DNA from: Cristatella mucedo
Lineage: Eukaryota > Bryozoa > Phylactolaemata > Cristatellidae
Assembly: GCA_009760855.2 (NCBI GenBank)
Contig: WPIO01000050.1
Location: forward strand, 2,172,501-2,195,000
Direction: 5' to 3'
Length of the DNA: 22,500 nt
A program made the translations under genes and the position numbers. Position 1 is the stretch's first letter. Each line of letters starts with the position of its first letter. Shown in pieces: positions 11,472-19,348 of this stretch. A model generated the notes under the pieces. That model made no database searches. It was not told where the DNA came from and was given only the letters and a program-made list of their open reading frames with translations.

Positions 11472-11535
11472 TACGCCCAGGAGGTAAGGTGCTCCCTCTC
11501 CCAAACCCGAGTCGTGGGTTCGGGTCATGCAGCTG
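11472..11535 (+). mobile_element. SINE head, family 2-like, truncated
   Basis: An A-box-like TACGCCCAGGAGGT (11472-11485) is followed by aaggtgctcc and, after a normal gap, by a B-box-like GGTTCGGGTCA (11518-11528). The aggtaaggtgctcc segment is also found, on the minus strand, in the SINE heads at 15663-15717 and 18291-18343. No body or tail of its own is seen before the family 1 SINE that starts about 15 bp downstream, so the copy is truncated or interrupted. Confidence 0.6.
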
Positions 11536-11547
11536 GTTTTTCTTGTA

Positions 11548-11722
11548 GGGACCATGGTAGCCTAGCAGGTAAGTTTCTCTCTCTGCACGACCAAGGTCGC
11601 GGGTTCGAATCCTGAAGTGGGCGATCCGTTATTACTAACTGTAAGCAATGGTGATAGCCGTTAAGGCTCCTGTCACTATAAAAATGAGGCTGTTAAATCA
11701 GCTAATATGCATCTATTTTTTC
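11548..11722 (+). mobile_element. tRNA-derived SINE, family 1
   Basis: An A-box-like TAGCCTAGCAGG lies at 11558-11569 and a B box GGTTCGAATCC, a perfect consensus, at 11602-11612. The body shares GTGGGCGATCC, AATGGTGATAGCC, TTAAGGCTC and GAGGCTGTTAAATCAGCT with the copy at 3117. The anticodon-arm inverted repeat that is perfect in two other copies is eroded here (gcacgaccaaggtcgcgg). The tail is short and T-rich. Right boundary approximate. Confidence 0.85.
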
Positions 11723-11790
11723 TTCATGTGCAATAGTGGTAGAAGAATCATTACTCCCATTGCAGTGGACGTTTAAGAGTTGCCTAGCAC

Positions 11791-11848
11791 AGGACTCAAA
11801 TCCGGGACCAGGGTCGCTATGTGCCAGCACTCACCACTCGTGGGCCAA
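11791..11848 (-). mobile_element. SINE head, family 2-like, minus strand
   Basis: On the minus strand TTGGCCCACGAGTGGT (A-box-like, 11848-11833) is followed by GGATTTGAGTCCT (B-box-like, 11803-11791) at tRNA-like spacing. The body and tail are not distinguishable. A 14-bp palindrome CGACAGGCCTGTCG lies just beyond it at 11874-11887. Confidence 0.5.
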
Positions 11849-11887
11849 GACACGGCTGCACCCAAGGCCGATCCGACAGGCCTGTCG

Positions 11888-12865
11888 ACCCTTTGCTAAG
11901 CAGCATGCTGGGAAAGCAAGGACCCTACCTTAGCATATCCCTTAGAGCCTAATAACTCAAACTTCTCAAGGTCTAGATGGTCAAATTGATATGACATTCT
12001 AGAAAATCGGTGCCATGCAATTAAGCTCTTCCAAGGGCTGCCTGTGAGTGAGGCATGTCCCTCCCTCTTCTGCAGTACCAGCCTTCCAGAACAAGCCGGC
12101 CAGCCCTCAATGGATATGACCTCCACTGTCAAAGGCAAACGCAAAAGAAAACGCAAACCTGACCCCAAAAACGATTTCGCCGGATTTATACAGCTAGGCA
12201 GACCGAGTGGTTTTCGTTTTGCCACCCGAATCCTCGCACGAAGACGTTCGGCAGACGGCTGGCAAGCTTGTTACCGGGGACGATGCAAACTTCACATCGA
12301 GTAAACAGCACTCGCAGGTTCGGAGGCAGGAGACCCGACTGGGATTATGCCTGTTGCCTAGCAATTGAGCATCTCAGCTGATCGCTGAGTGGCTCAAGCA
12401 GTGGTACTACCAGTTCCTGTCACCAGTAGTGTCGCCATGACGACTGCCAGGGGCTGTGAGCACCAGCAACTGAATTCTGCTTGCCTTGAGGCCGTGTGTG
12501 CATTTTGACTTCGGCATTAACTAGAGAGGTATGGTTCACGAGAGAGGGTGAGTCCAGTTGCCAAGCTGCTACACTGAAGGTGTACTGCAGCAGGTGTCCC
12601 AGGCATCTTCGGCTCATGGACTGTATCGTAGCAAGTTGAGGTGGAATGAGAAATGTGCTGTCAAAAGCACAACTCGGCTAGTACTAGTGCAAGCCGAAGG
12701 CGAGCACTCAGAACAAGCCGCCTTAGGCTCCCCACGGGGTCGTCACAATTCTTTCAAATCATCTCAACATTCTGGTAAGGCGTCCTCGGCTCAGGCAATA
12801 ATGACATCAGCTTATCAGCGTAATTCTGCACTCAATCAAAAAAACGATGGCCCCGAGAGTCCCCC
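11888..12865. other. No recognisable gene
   Basis: An 86-codon plus frame (12044-12304) contains a basic KGKRKRKRKP run that could be a nuclear-localisation-like patch, but it arises from a repetitive cgcaaaagaaaacgcaaa stretch and no domain is recognised. Nothing else is identifiable. Confidence 0.4.
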
Positions 12866-12890
12866 CAGCAGCAGCAGCAGCAGCAGCAGC
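12866..12890 (+). repeat. (CAG)8 trinucleotide repeat
   Basis: Eight perfect CAG units plus one C, just after a C-rich run. Read in the 194-codon plus frame that crosses it (12558-13142) it gives a serine run. That frame has no recognisable domain, so coding status is open. Confidence 0.95.
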
Positions 12891-13077
12891 AAAGGCGTGG
12901 CAGTAGGAGGTTCAATTACTCTGCAACCGGGGCAAACAACGTGTCGCGGCAAGTGTCAGGTTCTGCTCTGCAGGAGGGGTCCGACTGTCAGTCTCCCTCC
13001 TCCTCTGCCACCGGCCTGCTGGAGCCGGTGCTTCGCTGAGCTGAGCAGACCTTCCGGTGCAGCAATGATGGCGAGCA

Positions 13078-13101
13078 AGCAGCTCGGCGAGCCGAGCTGC
13101 T
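13078..13101. repeat. Perfect hairpin, 11-bp arms, 2-nt loop
   Basis: The left arm AGCAGCTCGGC (13078-13088) and right arm GCCGAGCTGCT (13091-13101) are perfect reverse complements around GA. It sits in a GC-rich patch (about 12950-13480). A transcriptional or regulatory role is not shown. Confidence 0.8.
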
Positions 13102-14269
13102 CACTTTTCGGGCAGCAGCAGTATGCCACTTCGGCCGCCTGACCTGATTGGATCAGTGGCGAAGGGCAGCAGATCTGAGAGTGGGCAGGGCAGAGCTGCG
13201 TCCTCTCGGGTTTTTTCGGCTAGTTCGGCTCGCGGGCCGGTGCAGACACAAGGTGCAGCCACCAGCCAGCCAGCTAGCGGCAGCCCAGCCTTAGTGTTCT
13301 GCCACTCAGTGAAGAAGAGGTCAGACGGCTGCCGATTAAGGTTAGCCAGGAGGCCCAACCGCCGAGGGCATGCACAAGCCCTAGGTGGGACGTCCGAAGC
13401 CGGAGACTCTAGCGATGCCAAGGCTCCGGAAGATTGTTCGGCTCGGCCGGCTAAGGCCAACTGCTACTACCCTGGGAATGCTGGGTTGCCGTAAACGTAG
13501 ACTGAACTTGAAATCGCTGAAGGATCTGGAAAAGTGCTCGACAGAAGATAGAGAATGGGACAAAAGAGGGGCGACCTATGCTTGCAGGACACCTATTGTC
13601 AAGACACTCGTGAGGAGCAACTGAGCTAGCATCTTTAAAAAGTTTCCTAAACGCTACAGTTAAGTGACAGGATACATTCGGTATCGACCAAAAGAGCTTG
13701 TCTCTCGAACTCCATCGTCTGCTGGGTTCCAGACCTTTGCCATGCTCGTCAGATAATAATAACGATACATCATTAATTTGGCACCCTGAGAGAACTTAAA
13801 TAGGTAAAACATCAACCGGGTTCAGCTCTGCTTATATATATCGGGCCAGCTATATATAGCTGTCCAGCCGGCCAATGGCACCAAGTACCCACTCTTCAAT
13901 GCAAAAGTATTTGGACGGCTGGGGCAGCTAACGTGGCGGCCACGGCTCCCCTGCAATTCAATTGAATATGGATACTGACTGTTGATATTGCCAAAAGTAT
14001 GCCTACTGTTTGAAATTAGAAAAACCAGCACGTTCCAGCAATATCCTTTCTATAGTCAATCCGTTGACCTAATACCACTGCACCCCCTTACTTGCAAAAA
14101 GCTATACAACTCGCCCAAGCATGGTGCTGATAAAACGCTCGGAGCAGAAACTCGGCTGCTAGGATACCTCACTATGATAATCCAGCCGCTATGATAATCC
14201 AGGCTCGTTGCAAGCGACGAAAAGGGCATCAGTGGACATGATAGCTGACGGCCAGAAGTCATAGGCAAA
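13102..14269. other. No recognisable gene; palindromes and a short direct repeat
   Basis: Holds overlapping open frames on both strands (119-123 codons) in a GC-rich patch. A 14-bp AT-rich palindrome AGCTATATATAGCT is at 13848-13861. A 14-bp direct repeat CTATGATAATCCAG occurs at 14172-14185 and again at 14189-14202. Confidence 0.5.
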
Positions 14270-14345
14270 TGTAAAGCACCTAGAAAGAGATTGAGTTCTC
14301 TGGGGGCGCTTTATCAAGTGCATTATTATTATTATTATTATTATA
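14270..14345 (+). mobile_element. 3' end of a family 2 SINE with (ATT)n tail
   Basis: The segment TAAAGCACCTAGAAAGAGATT ... TTCTCTG ... GCGCT matches the 3' module that ends the SINE at 17948-18111 (AAGCACCTGAATAGAGATT) and also occurs near 15988 and 18597. It is followed by a clean ATT/TTA repeat at 14322-14345. The tRNA-like head is not recognisable upstream, so this copy is degraded or 5'-truncated. Confidence 0.6.
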
Positions 14346-14668
14346 GGCTCAGAATTGCTTCATTCCAAAAATGCCTGATTAGGTTAAGGTCAGGAGGCTG
14401 ACTCTGCCAGCCCAGTACCGTCACAGTGGACAATGAACCAGCTCAGATAAATTTATTACAAAATGCTGAACTTCGGCTGCAACGTGCTTTGTTTAGAAAA
14501 TATCACCTACCTACTCTCTGAAAAGTGTCATCTCAGTCGGGAGTCCCCCTGCTCTGAAGAAGTTCCAAATAGATGTCTCAGGTCAGGGCAAATGAGCTAG
14601 GGCTATGCCGGACTGTGGTTCGATTTCTGCTCCAGCATTCCCTACCGAGAAACCTTTCCCTGAACATG

Positions 14669-14726
14669 ACCGACTCCGAAGTCGTGATAAGCAACCGCCT
14701 TACCTAGTGAGCCATCACTGCTCGCC
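14669..14726 (-). mobile_element. Head fragment of a family 1 SINE, minus strand
   Basis: On the minus strand this reads GGCGAGCAGTGATGGCTCAC, TAGGTAAGGCGGTTGCTTATC, then CACGACTTCGGAGTCG, matching the family 1 head. The A box TGGCTCACTAGG (14714-14703) is intact, and the anticodon-arm inverted repeat is recognisable but mutated. The copy stops before its B box. About 45 bp to the left, a B-box-like GGTTCGATTTC faces the other way (about 14618), which could be a piece of another copy in inverted orientation. Confidence 0.75.
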
Positions 14727-14982
14727 AAGCTTCGATGGATCGAGCATCTTCATCCTCGATGATCCTGGCCCACTTCAAACGCTCACTAGACTGCTTCTTC
14801 GCGGACAGGAGTGGTTTTCTCTTAGCAACTTGAGAATGCAAATCAGCTTCATCTAATCGCCTACTAATGGCATCAGCACCAACTCGCTCTCCAGATGATG
14901 CTTGTAGACTTTGAGCACGAGCTTTCGCCCCGAGCAATTCCAACTTGGCGGAAGTGGGCCGCCAGGCATGGCTCTGTGTCTT

Positions 14983-15070
14983 CGATAAACTCTATGAATA
15001 AAATCTTACTATCTGGAATCGATACAGTGGCGGTAGTTTGCCAATAGTACCAATATCTAGCCTGGTACGG
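14983..15070. repeat. Possible left edge of duplicated unit A
   Basis: The segment containing GGAATCGATACAGTGG has modest similarity to GGAATCGATAGAGTGG at about 17070 and the bases around it (17032-17100). If homologous, the duplication begins here, and in the second unit the LINE fragment at about 17250-17558 lies within it. The similarity is short and by eye. Confidence 0.4.
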
Positions 15071-15662
15071 TGCCATAATCTTACCTCTCACAAAGTAGAC
15101 ATTTCGGCTACCTATGACTGGTGGGCTTTTCCTGGTGCTGTAAATAATGTCCGATTGGTTCTCAGTACAACTCCGGCTCATGCCCAGCCTTGTGGGTTCA
15201 AATGAGCTGAGGAAAGGGCAGAATGTAGATGCTCAAATATGACAAAAACGTCACTTTTTAAGGAGGTTAGAAGGACTCTTGTCTAATTTTGGGCATAACT
15301 TGTCCCAAGGATTTTTCGATCAGTCCGCACTTGGGCATCTAAATATTTGCAGTCAAAACCCACATTCCGGCTCCAGTCCCGTCGGTCGGGGCTTAAGAAA
15401 AACAGCTTATTGAGAAAATCTAGACCCTCCACAGGGAGGCTGTGCATTTTTTAATTGCACAAGCACAGCCGCTACTGCTTCACCCCAGACGCTTGGACTT
15501 GGGCAGTTGCTCGCGTGGCAACTGCACCCAGGCACCAACAGGTTGCCGAACGACTGCAAAGTAGAAAAGTAAAGGTTTTCTTATCATGCAGCCTCATTTA
15601 CATACCTGCAGAAGAGCAGCGACCGTCAACATTAAAGTGGGCAATACAGGATTGCCTGCTGC

Positions 15663-15717
15663 ACAACTCAAAACTACGACCAGGGTTGTTCACTCGAGCA
15701 CCTTACATCAGGGCTAA
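15663..15717 (-). mobile_element. Old SINE head shared by both units, copy in A
   Basis: On the minus strand an A-box-like TTAGCCCTGATGT (15717-15705) is followed by aaggtgctc and a degenerate B-box-like TAGTTTTGAGTTG (15675-15663). The same head is better preserved in unit B at 18291-18343, so this insertion predates the duplication. Confidence 0.5.
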
Positions 15718-15984
15718 GACTCGGGGACCAACAGCCCCGATGGCTGTGTCCGATGCCTCAGATCCTTTGGTATCCGTGTCCCTACTACTTTGCATTCTCC
15801 CAAAGCATTGAATTCATAACCGACTGGCATCCCGACATTTCCCGACATTTAGTTAGAAGCTAAAAGCACATATGCACCTCAGAGCAATGGCTAGATCAGT
15901 GCGAAATGCCTTCTGTGTGCCGATAGGTACTGACTCAGAGCTACTCACATTATCGCTATCCTTATTGACAGGCTGCTCTTACAG

Positions 15985-16060
15985 CATTTACGTAAGTTGC
16001 CTAGAACGCGATTTAGTTCTCTGAGCGTGCTATAAAAATGCCTTTAGTAATAGAGAAATT
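15985..16060 (+). mobile_element. Family 2 SINE 3' module, copy in unit A
   Basis: GTTGCCTAGAACGCGATTTAG, TTCTCTGAG and GTGCTATAAAAATGCC match the 3' module of the family 2 SINE tails at 14270 and 18590. It is present in both duplicated units and so predates the duplication. No intact head lies immediately upstream. Confidence 0.5.
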
Positions 16061-16241
16061 GCTATTATCGGCCTCTTTCGAGCCTCGACCACATATAGTA
16101 GAAAGAGATATGAGGAGGCCTCCACAACACCCACCCACCCACATGGACTAAATGGTTGGGAAAGGACGCCCTGAGAGATTTCGGGCGATGAGGTGGCCTG
16201 CTGATGTGTGAGAATAAATATAAATAAGCAGTGTTAATTTG

Positions 16242-16389
16242 ATGGATAAGATAAGGCATAAAAGATGGAAAAGGCAGATTGTGGACCTCGAGGAAAGGAA
16301 AAGAAGGCAAACAACGGAGCAAGTGATCCAAGACACCAGCAGTGCTGTGCAGCGCTCAACGCTGCGACCGAGGCCAATAGCTGCAGAGA
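16242..16389 (+). pseudogene. Disrupted copy of the unit open frame (A)
   Basis: I do not recognise the product. The ATG at 16242 aligns with the ATG at 18865 in unit B. The frame encodes a lysine/arginine-rich start (EERKRRQTTEQVIQDTSSAV, identical to B over that stretch) with one in-frame 3-bp insertion (ATA in ggccaatagctg) relative to B. It then runs into the family 1 SINE at 16391, where TAA stops it. Beyond the SINE the homologous frame resumes (VCTSACSQCAKLSKSFENWV) but carries a TGA where B has a TGG Trp codon in PQWDDMG. So the A copy is broken twice. Whether the intact B frame is a gene or part of an old element is unresolved. Confidence 0.5.
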
Positions 16390-16583
16390 TTAATTAATTA
16401 ATTAACAATTGCTAGCTGATTAAACAGCCTCTTTTTGTATAGCGACAGAAGAGTCTTTAAGGCTATCACCAACGCTTGCAGTGGTGATAAAGAATCTCCC
16501 ACTGCAGGAATCGAACCCACGACCTCGGTCCCGAGGTCGTGAAAGCAACCGCCTCACCTAGTGTGCCATCGCGGCTCACCGAT
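16388..16583. repeat. 3-bp target-site duplication (GAT) flanking the family 1 SINE
   Basis: GAT at 16388-16390 and GAT at 16581-16583 flank the SINE, and unit B has the single uninterrupted site CTGCAGAGATGGGAACTAGA at 19001-19020. The empty site defines both insertion ends to the base. Confidence 0.8.
16391..16580 (-). mobile_element. tRNA-derived SINE, family 1, complete, minus strand
   Basis: A complete 190-bp copy reading from 16580 down to 16391. It begins GGTGAGCCGCGATGGC. The A box TGGCACACTAGG lies at 16568-16557 and the B box GGTTCGATTCC, a perfect consensus, at 16517-16507. A perfect 11-bp-arm hairpin occupies 16518-16541 (loop TC on the plus strand). The body has ACTGCAAGCGTTGGTGATAG and GAGGCTGTTTAATCAGCTAG, and the tail is a TTAA repeat at the left end (16391-16405). 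It is absent from the paralogous site in unit B, which makes this the best-defined insertion in the window. It splits the unit's plus-strand open frame. Confidence 0.95.
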
Positions 16584-16915
16584 GGGAACTAGAGTGTGCA
16601 CTAGCGCCTGCAGCCAGTGTGCCAAACTCAGCAAGTCCTTTGAAAACTGGGTGCTGGACCACACTGATCGGCTAATTAGCTTCACCTCAGTTCTAATGCC
16701 CCAGAGCAGGCCCACACAGGCCGACCAGACAGGACAGGCAGGGATCGCTTATGCAGAAGACTGGCCACAGTGAGACGACATGCGAGCAAACGTCATTAGG
16801 CCAGAAAATGATTGGGAACCGTAATCGAGATTGCGACTACAGTAGATTTGCTTTCTTGTTCACTGCAGCTTCGGCCACCGAAGCAATCGAACGTCACACA
16901 GCCTGTGCACTGTGC

Positions 16916-17240
16916 AGCCAGCAGAGGCAATACGCCTAACTTTAGGATGGTATTTGTCAGCCTGGCTGTAAATGACAGGCCATACAGGCAGGTGGGAGGT
17001 AGTTTTAGGGCTCCCAGCTTTTACTAACCTCTTCACGATAAATGAAACGGCTCTATTCGGAATCGATAGAGTGGTTGTAATTTCCCAACCATACAAATAC
17101 ATATGTAATGTAATGTTTCTCCGTCTGTAACTCCACAAAGCCATACAGACTAACCGGGTGTCACGCACGATAGTTTTGTGTAGTGCAATCACAGCCTAAG
17201 CGGCTTTGGGTAAGCATTCGGAAGCCAACAGACTTCATCT
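16916..17240. other. Spacer between the two units
   Basis: Contains the segment 17032-17100 with weak similarity to 14983-15070. The rest has no identified feature. The 110-codon minus frame here (17192-16860) shares a short peptide pattern (TTTLSIP versus TATVSIP) with the minus frame at 14873-15181, consistent with that weak DNA similarity. Confidence 0.4.
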
Positions 17241-17244
17241 CACA

Positions 17245-17580
17245 CAACAGAGAGAAAGTGGGAAGGATAGCAGAGTCAGGAGAGCAGTTGAGGTAGTGAG
17301 TAGCATGGAATTAGCAGCTCAGTACCACGGAAAAGGATGAGCCATAGTCGGCAGAAGGAGAGTAGTTTTCGTTGCGTAAGAATTGTGGAAGTGAGCTCCA
17401 TAGTCTAGGACCTGCAGAGTTAAAGCTTCTGTCACCAATAGTCTTTAAGCAGAGGAATGGAATAGCTAATTTATAGTTCATACAGGACCTGAGGGCACGA
17501 AGAGGCTGAAACTGGTGCAGCAGTTCAGCTAGGTACGGAGAAGCCAAGCCATCCTCGTGCCGTAATCTTACCTCTGGCAA
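17245..17580 (-). mobile_element. LINE 3' end: ORF2 C-terminus, L2/CR1-like
   Basis: A 5'-truncated non-LTR retrotransposon fragment. The minus-strand frame from 17580 to 17311 (89 residues) contains YLAELLHQFQPLRALRS, then IPFLCLKTIGDRSFNSAGPR and LWSSLPQFLRN. This order (Y-L-x-E-L-L, L-R-S, L-K-T-x-G-D-R-S-F, A-x-P-R-L-W-x-S-L-P) is the conserved tail that follows the reverse-transcriptase domain in L2/CR1-type ORF2 proteins. The RT catalytic region itself is absent. Downstream sequence to about 17245 is probably 3' UTR, since it matches the second copy at 4480-4690. In full-length elements ORF2 drives target-primed reverse transcription; this fragment is dead. Clade assignment is from motif memory only. 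Confidence 0.8.
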
Positions 17581-17947
17581 AGCTAGACATATTGGCTACC
17601 TACTTGGCCAGCTACTCCTGTCGATGTAAATAATGCCTAGTGGGTTATCAGTACAACTTCGGCTGGTGCCTAGCCTTACGGTTTCGAAATGAGCTGAGGA
17701 AAGGGTGGTTTGTAGAAGCTCAATTACGACAAAACCTTCACTTTTTAAGGAGTTTCGAAGGATTCTTGTCTGATTTTGGGCATAGCTTGCCCCAAGGATT
17801 CGAGCAATCCACACTTAATATATCTAATAATTTGCAGGCAGAACCTACATTCTGGCTCCAGTCCCGTCGGTCGGGAGGGGCTTGTAAAAAGCTGCTTATC
17901 GAGCGAATCCAGAGCCTTCTGCGTTTTCAGAGTGCTCAAGCACAGCC

Positions 17948-18111
17948 TACTTGGCCCAGTGGTTGAGGTGCTGCTCCCAATCAAGGTCAAGGTGATTGTA
18001 TTTGGTGACCGGGTCGTGGGCTCGAGCCCCAAGGCATATGTGAAGCACCTGAATAGAGATTATATTCTTTTAGGGTAGTGTACAAACGAATTACTAGTAT
18101 TACTATTATTA
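17948..18111 (+). mobile_element. tRNA-derived SINE, family 2
   Basis: A compact 164-bp element. The A box TGGCCCAGTGG lies at 17952-17962, a perfect match to the TRGCNNAGYGG consensus. The B box GGGCTCGAGCC is at 18018-18028. A short 3' module follows (AAGCACCTGAATAGAGATT to about 18085), then an ATT-rich tail (18090-18111). Unit A reads straight from CACAGCC to GCT at this position, so the boundaries are set by the empty site. Flanking TSDs are not clear; AGCC or GCC occurs on both sides. It is unrelated in body sequence to family 1, although both are tRNA-derived. Confidence 0.85.
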
Positions 18112-18290
18112 GCTGAGCCAGGTGCCTGGACTTGGGCAGTTGCTCGCTTGATAACTGCAACCAGGCACCGCAGAATACCGAATGACTGCAAAGTACAAAA
18201 GTAAAGGTTAGCTAATCACGCAGCCTCACATATTATACAGTAGAGCCTTTGAGAGGGCGACAGTCGGCAATACACGGTTGACTGCTACAC

Positions 18291-18343
18291 ATCTCGAGCC
18301 TACGACTAGGGTCGTTCATAGGAGCACCTTACCTCTGGGCTAA
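18291..18343 (-). mobile_element. Old SINE head shared by both units, copy in B
   Basis: On the minus strand TTAGCCCAGAGGT (A-box-like, 18343-18331) is followed by aaggtgctcc and AGGCTCGAGAT (B-box-like, 18301-18291). It resembles the head at 11472-11528 and is co-linear with the more decayed head in unit A (15663-15717). Body and tail towards lower coordinates are not defined. Confidence 0.6.
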
Positions 18344-18589
18344 GACCCGGGCGCCAACAGCCATGGCAGCGGTGAGCCCAACGGCAGAAATCCTTTGGTA
18401 TCCGTACCCCTACTTCATATTCTCCTAAAGCCTGAAACTCTCAACCGACTTTCGTCTCGACATTTCCTGACATTTAACTGTAAGCTAAAAATGCACCTGC
18501 ACCTCATTTGGGAATTGTCTTTTGTGTGCTTATGGGTACTGACGCCGCGCATGTTATCGAAAACCATATTGTCACACTGCCTTTATAGC

Positions 18590-18655
18590 ACTTATGTAAA
18601 GTGCCTAGAACAGGATTTAGTTCTCTGAGAGCGCTATAAAAATGCCGTCGTAATA
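18590..18655 (+). mobile_element. Family 2 SINE 3' module, copy in unit B
   Basis: TAAAGTGCCTAGAACAGGATT, TTCTCTGAGAG and GCGCTATAAAAATGCC are the best-preserved example of the 3' module also seen at 14270, 15985 and the end of the 17948 SINE. The head upstream is not recognisable. Confidence 0.55.
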
Positions 18656-18864
18656 CTGAAATTACTGTTATCCTCGTCTTTTGAGCCTCGACCACACATA
18701 GCAGTGATGGAGCTGATGAGGCACTGTCAAGGCCCCCACCACCACACCCCCATCAACCCGGACTAAATGGCTGCAAAAAGCAGCCCTGGGAGATTTCGGG
18801 GCGATGAGGTAGGTGGTCTGCTGATGTGTGAGAATAATAAATATAAATAAGCAGTGCTAATCTG

Positions 18865-19251
18865 ATGGATAAGATAAGGCATACAAGATGGATAAGGCAG
18901 GCTGCGGACCGTGAGGAAAGGAAAAGAAGGCAAACAACGGAGCAAGTGATCCAAGACACCAGCAGTGCTGTGCAGCGCTCAACGCGGCGACCGAGGCCAG
19001 CTGCAGAGATGGGAACTAGAGTGTGCACTAGCGCCTGCAGCCAGTGTGCCAAACTCAACAAGTCTTTTGAAAACTGGGTGCTGGACCACACTGATCGGCT
19101 AATTAGCTTCACCTTGGTTCTGATGCCCCAGAGCAGGCCCACACAGGCCGACCAGACAGGACAGGCAGGGATCGCTTCTGCAGAAGACAGGCCACAGTGG
19201 GACGACATGGGAGCAAACGTTATTAGGCCCGAAGACGATTGGGAACCGTAA
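18865..19251 (+). CDS. Open frame of unknown function in unit B
   Basis: I do not recognise the product. The frame is 128 codons, ATG to TAA. The N-terminal third is basic (ADREERKRRQTTEQVIQD, then STRRPRP), the middle has three cysteines (VCTSACSQCAKL) followed by NKSFENWVLDHTDRLISFT, and the C-terminus is acidic with tryptophans (RPQWDDMG, RPEDDWEP). An in-frame stop lies shortly upstream of the ATG. The paralogous copy in unit A keeps the frame across a 3-bp indel but is broken by a SINE and a TGA. Against a gene: the opposite strand of this same stretch is also open for 244 codons (19487-18753), nonsynonymous differences between A and B (about seven) are not fewer than synonymous ones (about four), and there is no recognised domain. 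It could be a remnant of a mobile element protein or a chance frame. Confidence 0.25.
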   Translation: MDKIRHTRWIRQAADREERKRRQTTEQVIQDTSSAVQRSTRRPRPAAEMGTRVCTSACSQCAKLNKSFENWVLDHTDRLISFTLVLMPQSRPTQADQTGQAGIASAEDRPQWDDMGANVIRPEDDWEP

Positions 19252-19348
19252 TCGAGATTGTGACGAGTGACTACAGTAGATTCACTTTTTTGTTCACTGC
19301 AGCTTCGGCCACCGAAGCACTTGAACGTCACACAGCCTGTGCACTGTA

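Larger units (their letters stand above)
15071..16915 (+). repeat. Duplicated unit A
   Basis: Co-linear with 17559-19348 (unit B). Shared landmarks in order are ATAATCTTACCTC / GTAATCTTACCTC, ATGAGCTGAGGAAAGGG, CACTTTTTAAGGAG, TGGCTCCAGTCCCGTCGGTCGG, TGGACTTGGGCAGTTGCTCGC, GATTTAGTTCTCTGAG and GAAAGGAAAAGAAGGCAAAC. Divergence varies: the left part is clearly mutated, while 16581-16915 shows only about 20 substitutions plus small indels against B (roughly 94% by eye). A carries a family 1 SINE (16391-16580) that B lacks, and lacks the family 2 SINE found in B. The origin of the unit is unknown. Confidence 0.9.
17559..19348 (+). repeat. Duplicated unit B
   Basis: The second, less interrupted copy of the unit at 15071-16915, in the same orientation, with about 640 bp between them. 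It has the family 2 SINE at 17948-18111, absent from A, and the uninterrupted site CTGCAGAGATGGGAACTAGA at 19001-19020 where A carries its SINE. Homology fades after GTGCACTGTACA (19338-19350). It may represent an old multi-copy element; only two copies are in view. Confidence 0.9.

Noticed and set aside
12558-13142. 194-codon plus-strand frame with a serine run
   Set aside because: The serine run is the CAG repeat and the rest shows no motif; kept only as a repeat annotation.
16022-16045. TATA-box-like TATAAAAATG as a promoter
   Set aside because: The same sequence sits in the repeated 3' module at 18632 and belongs to a SINE tail.
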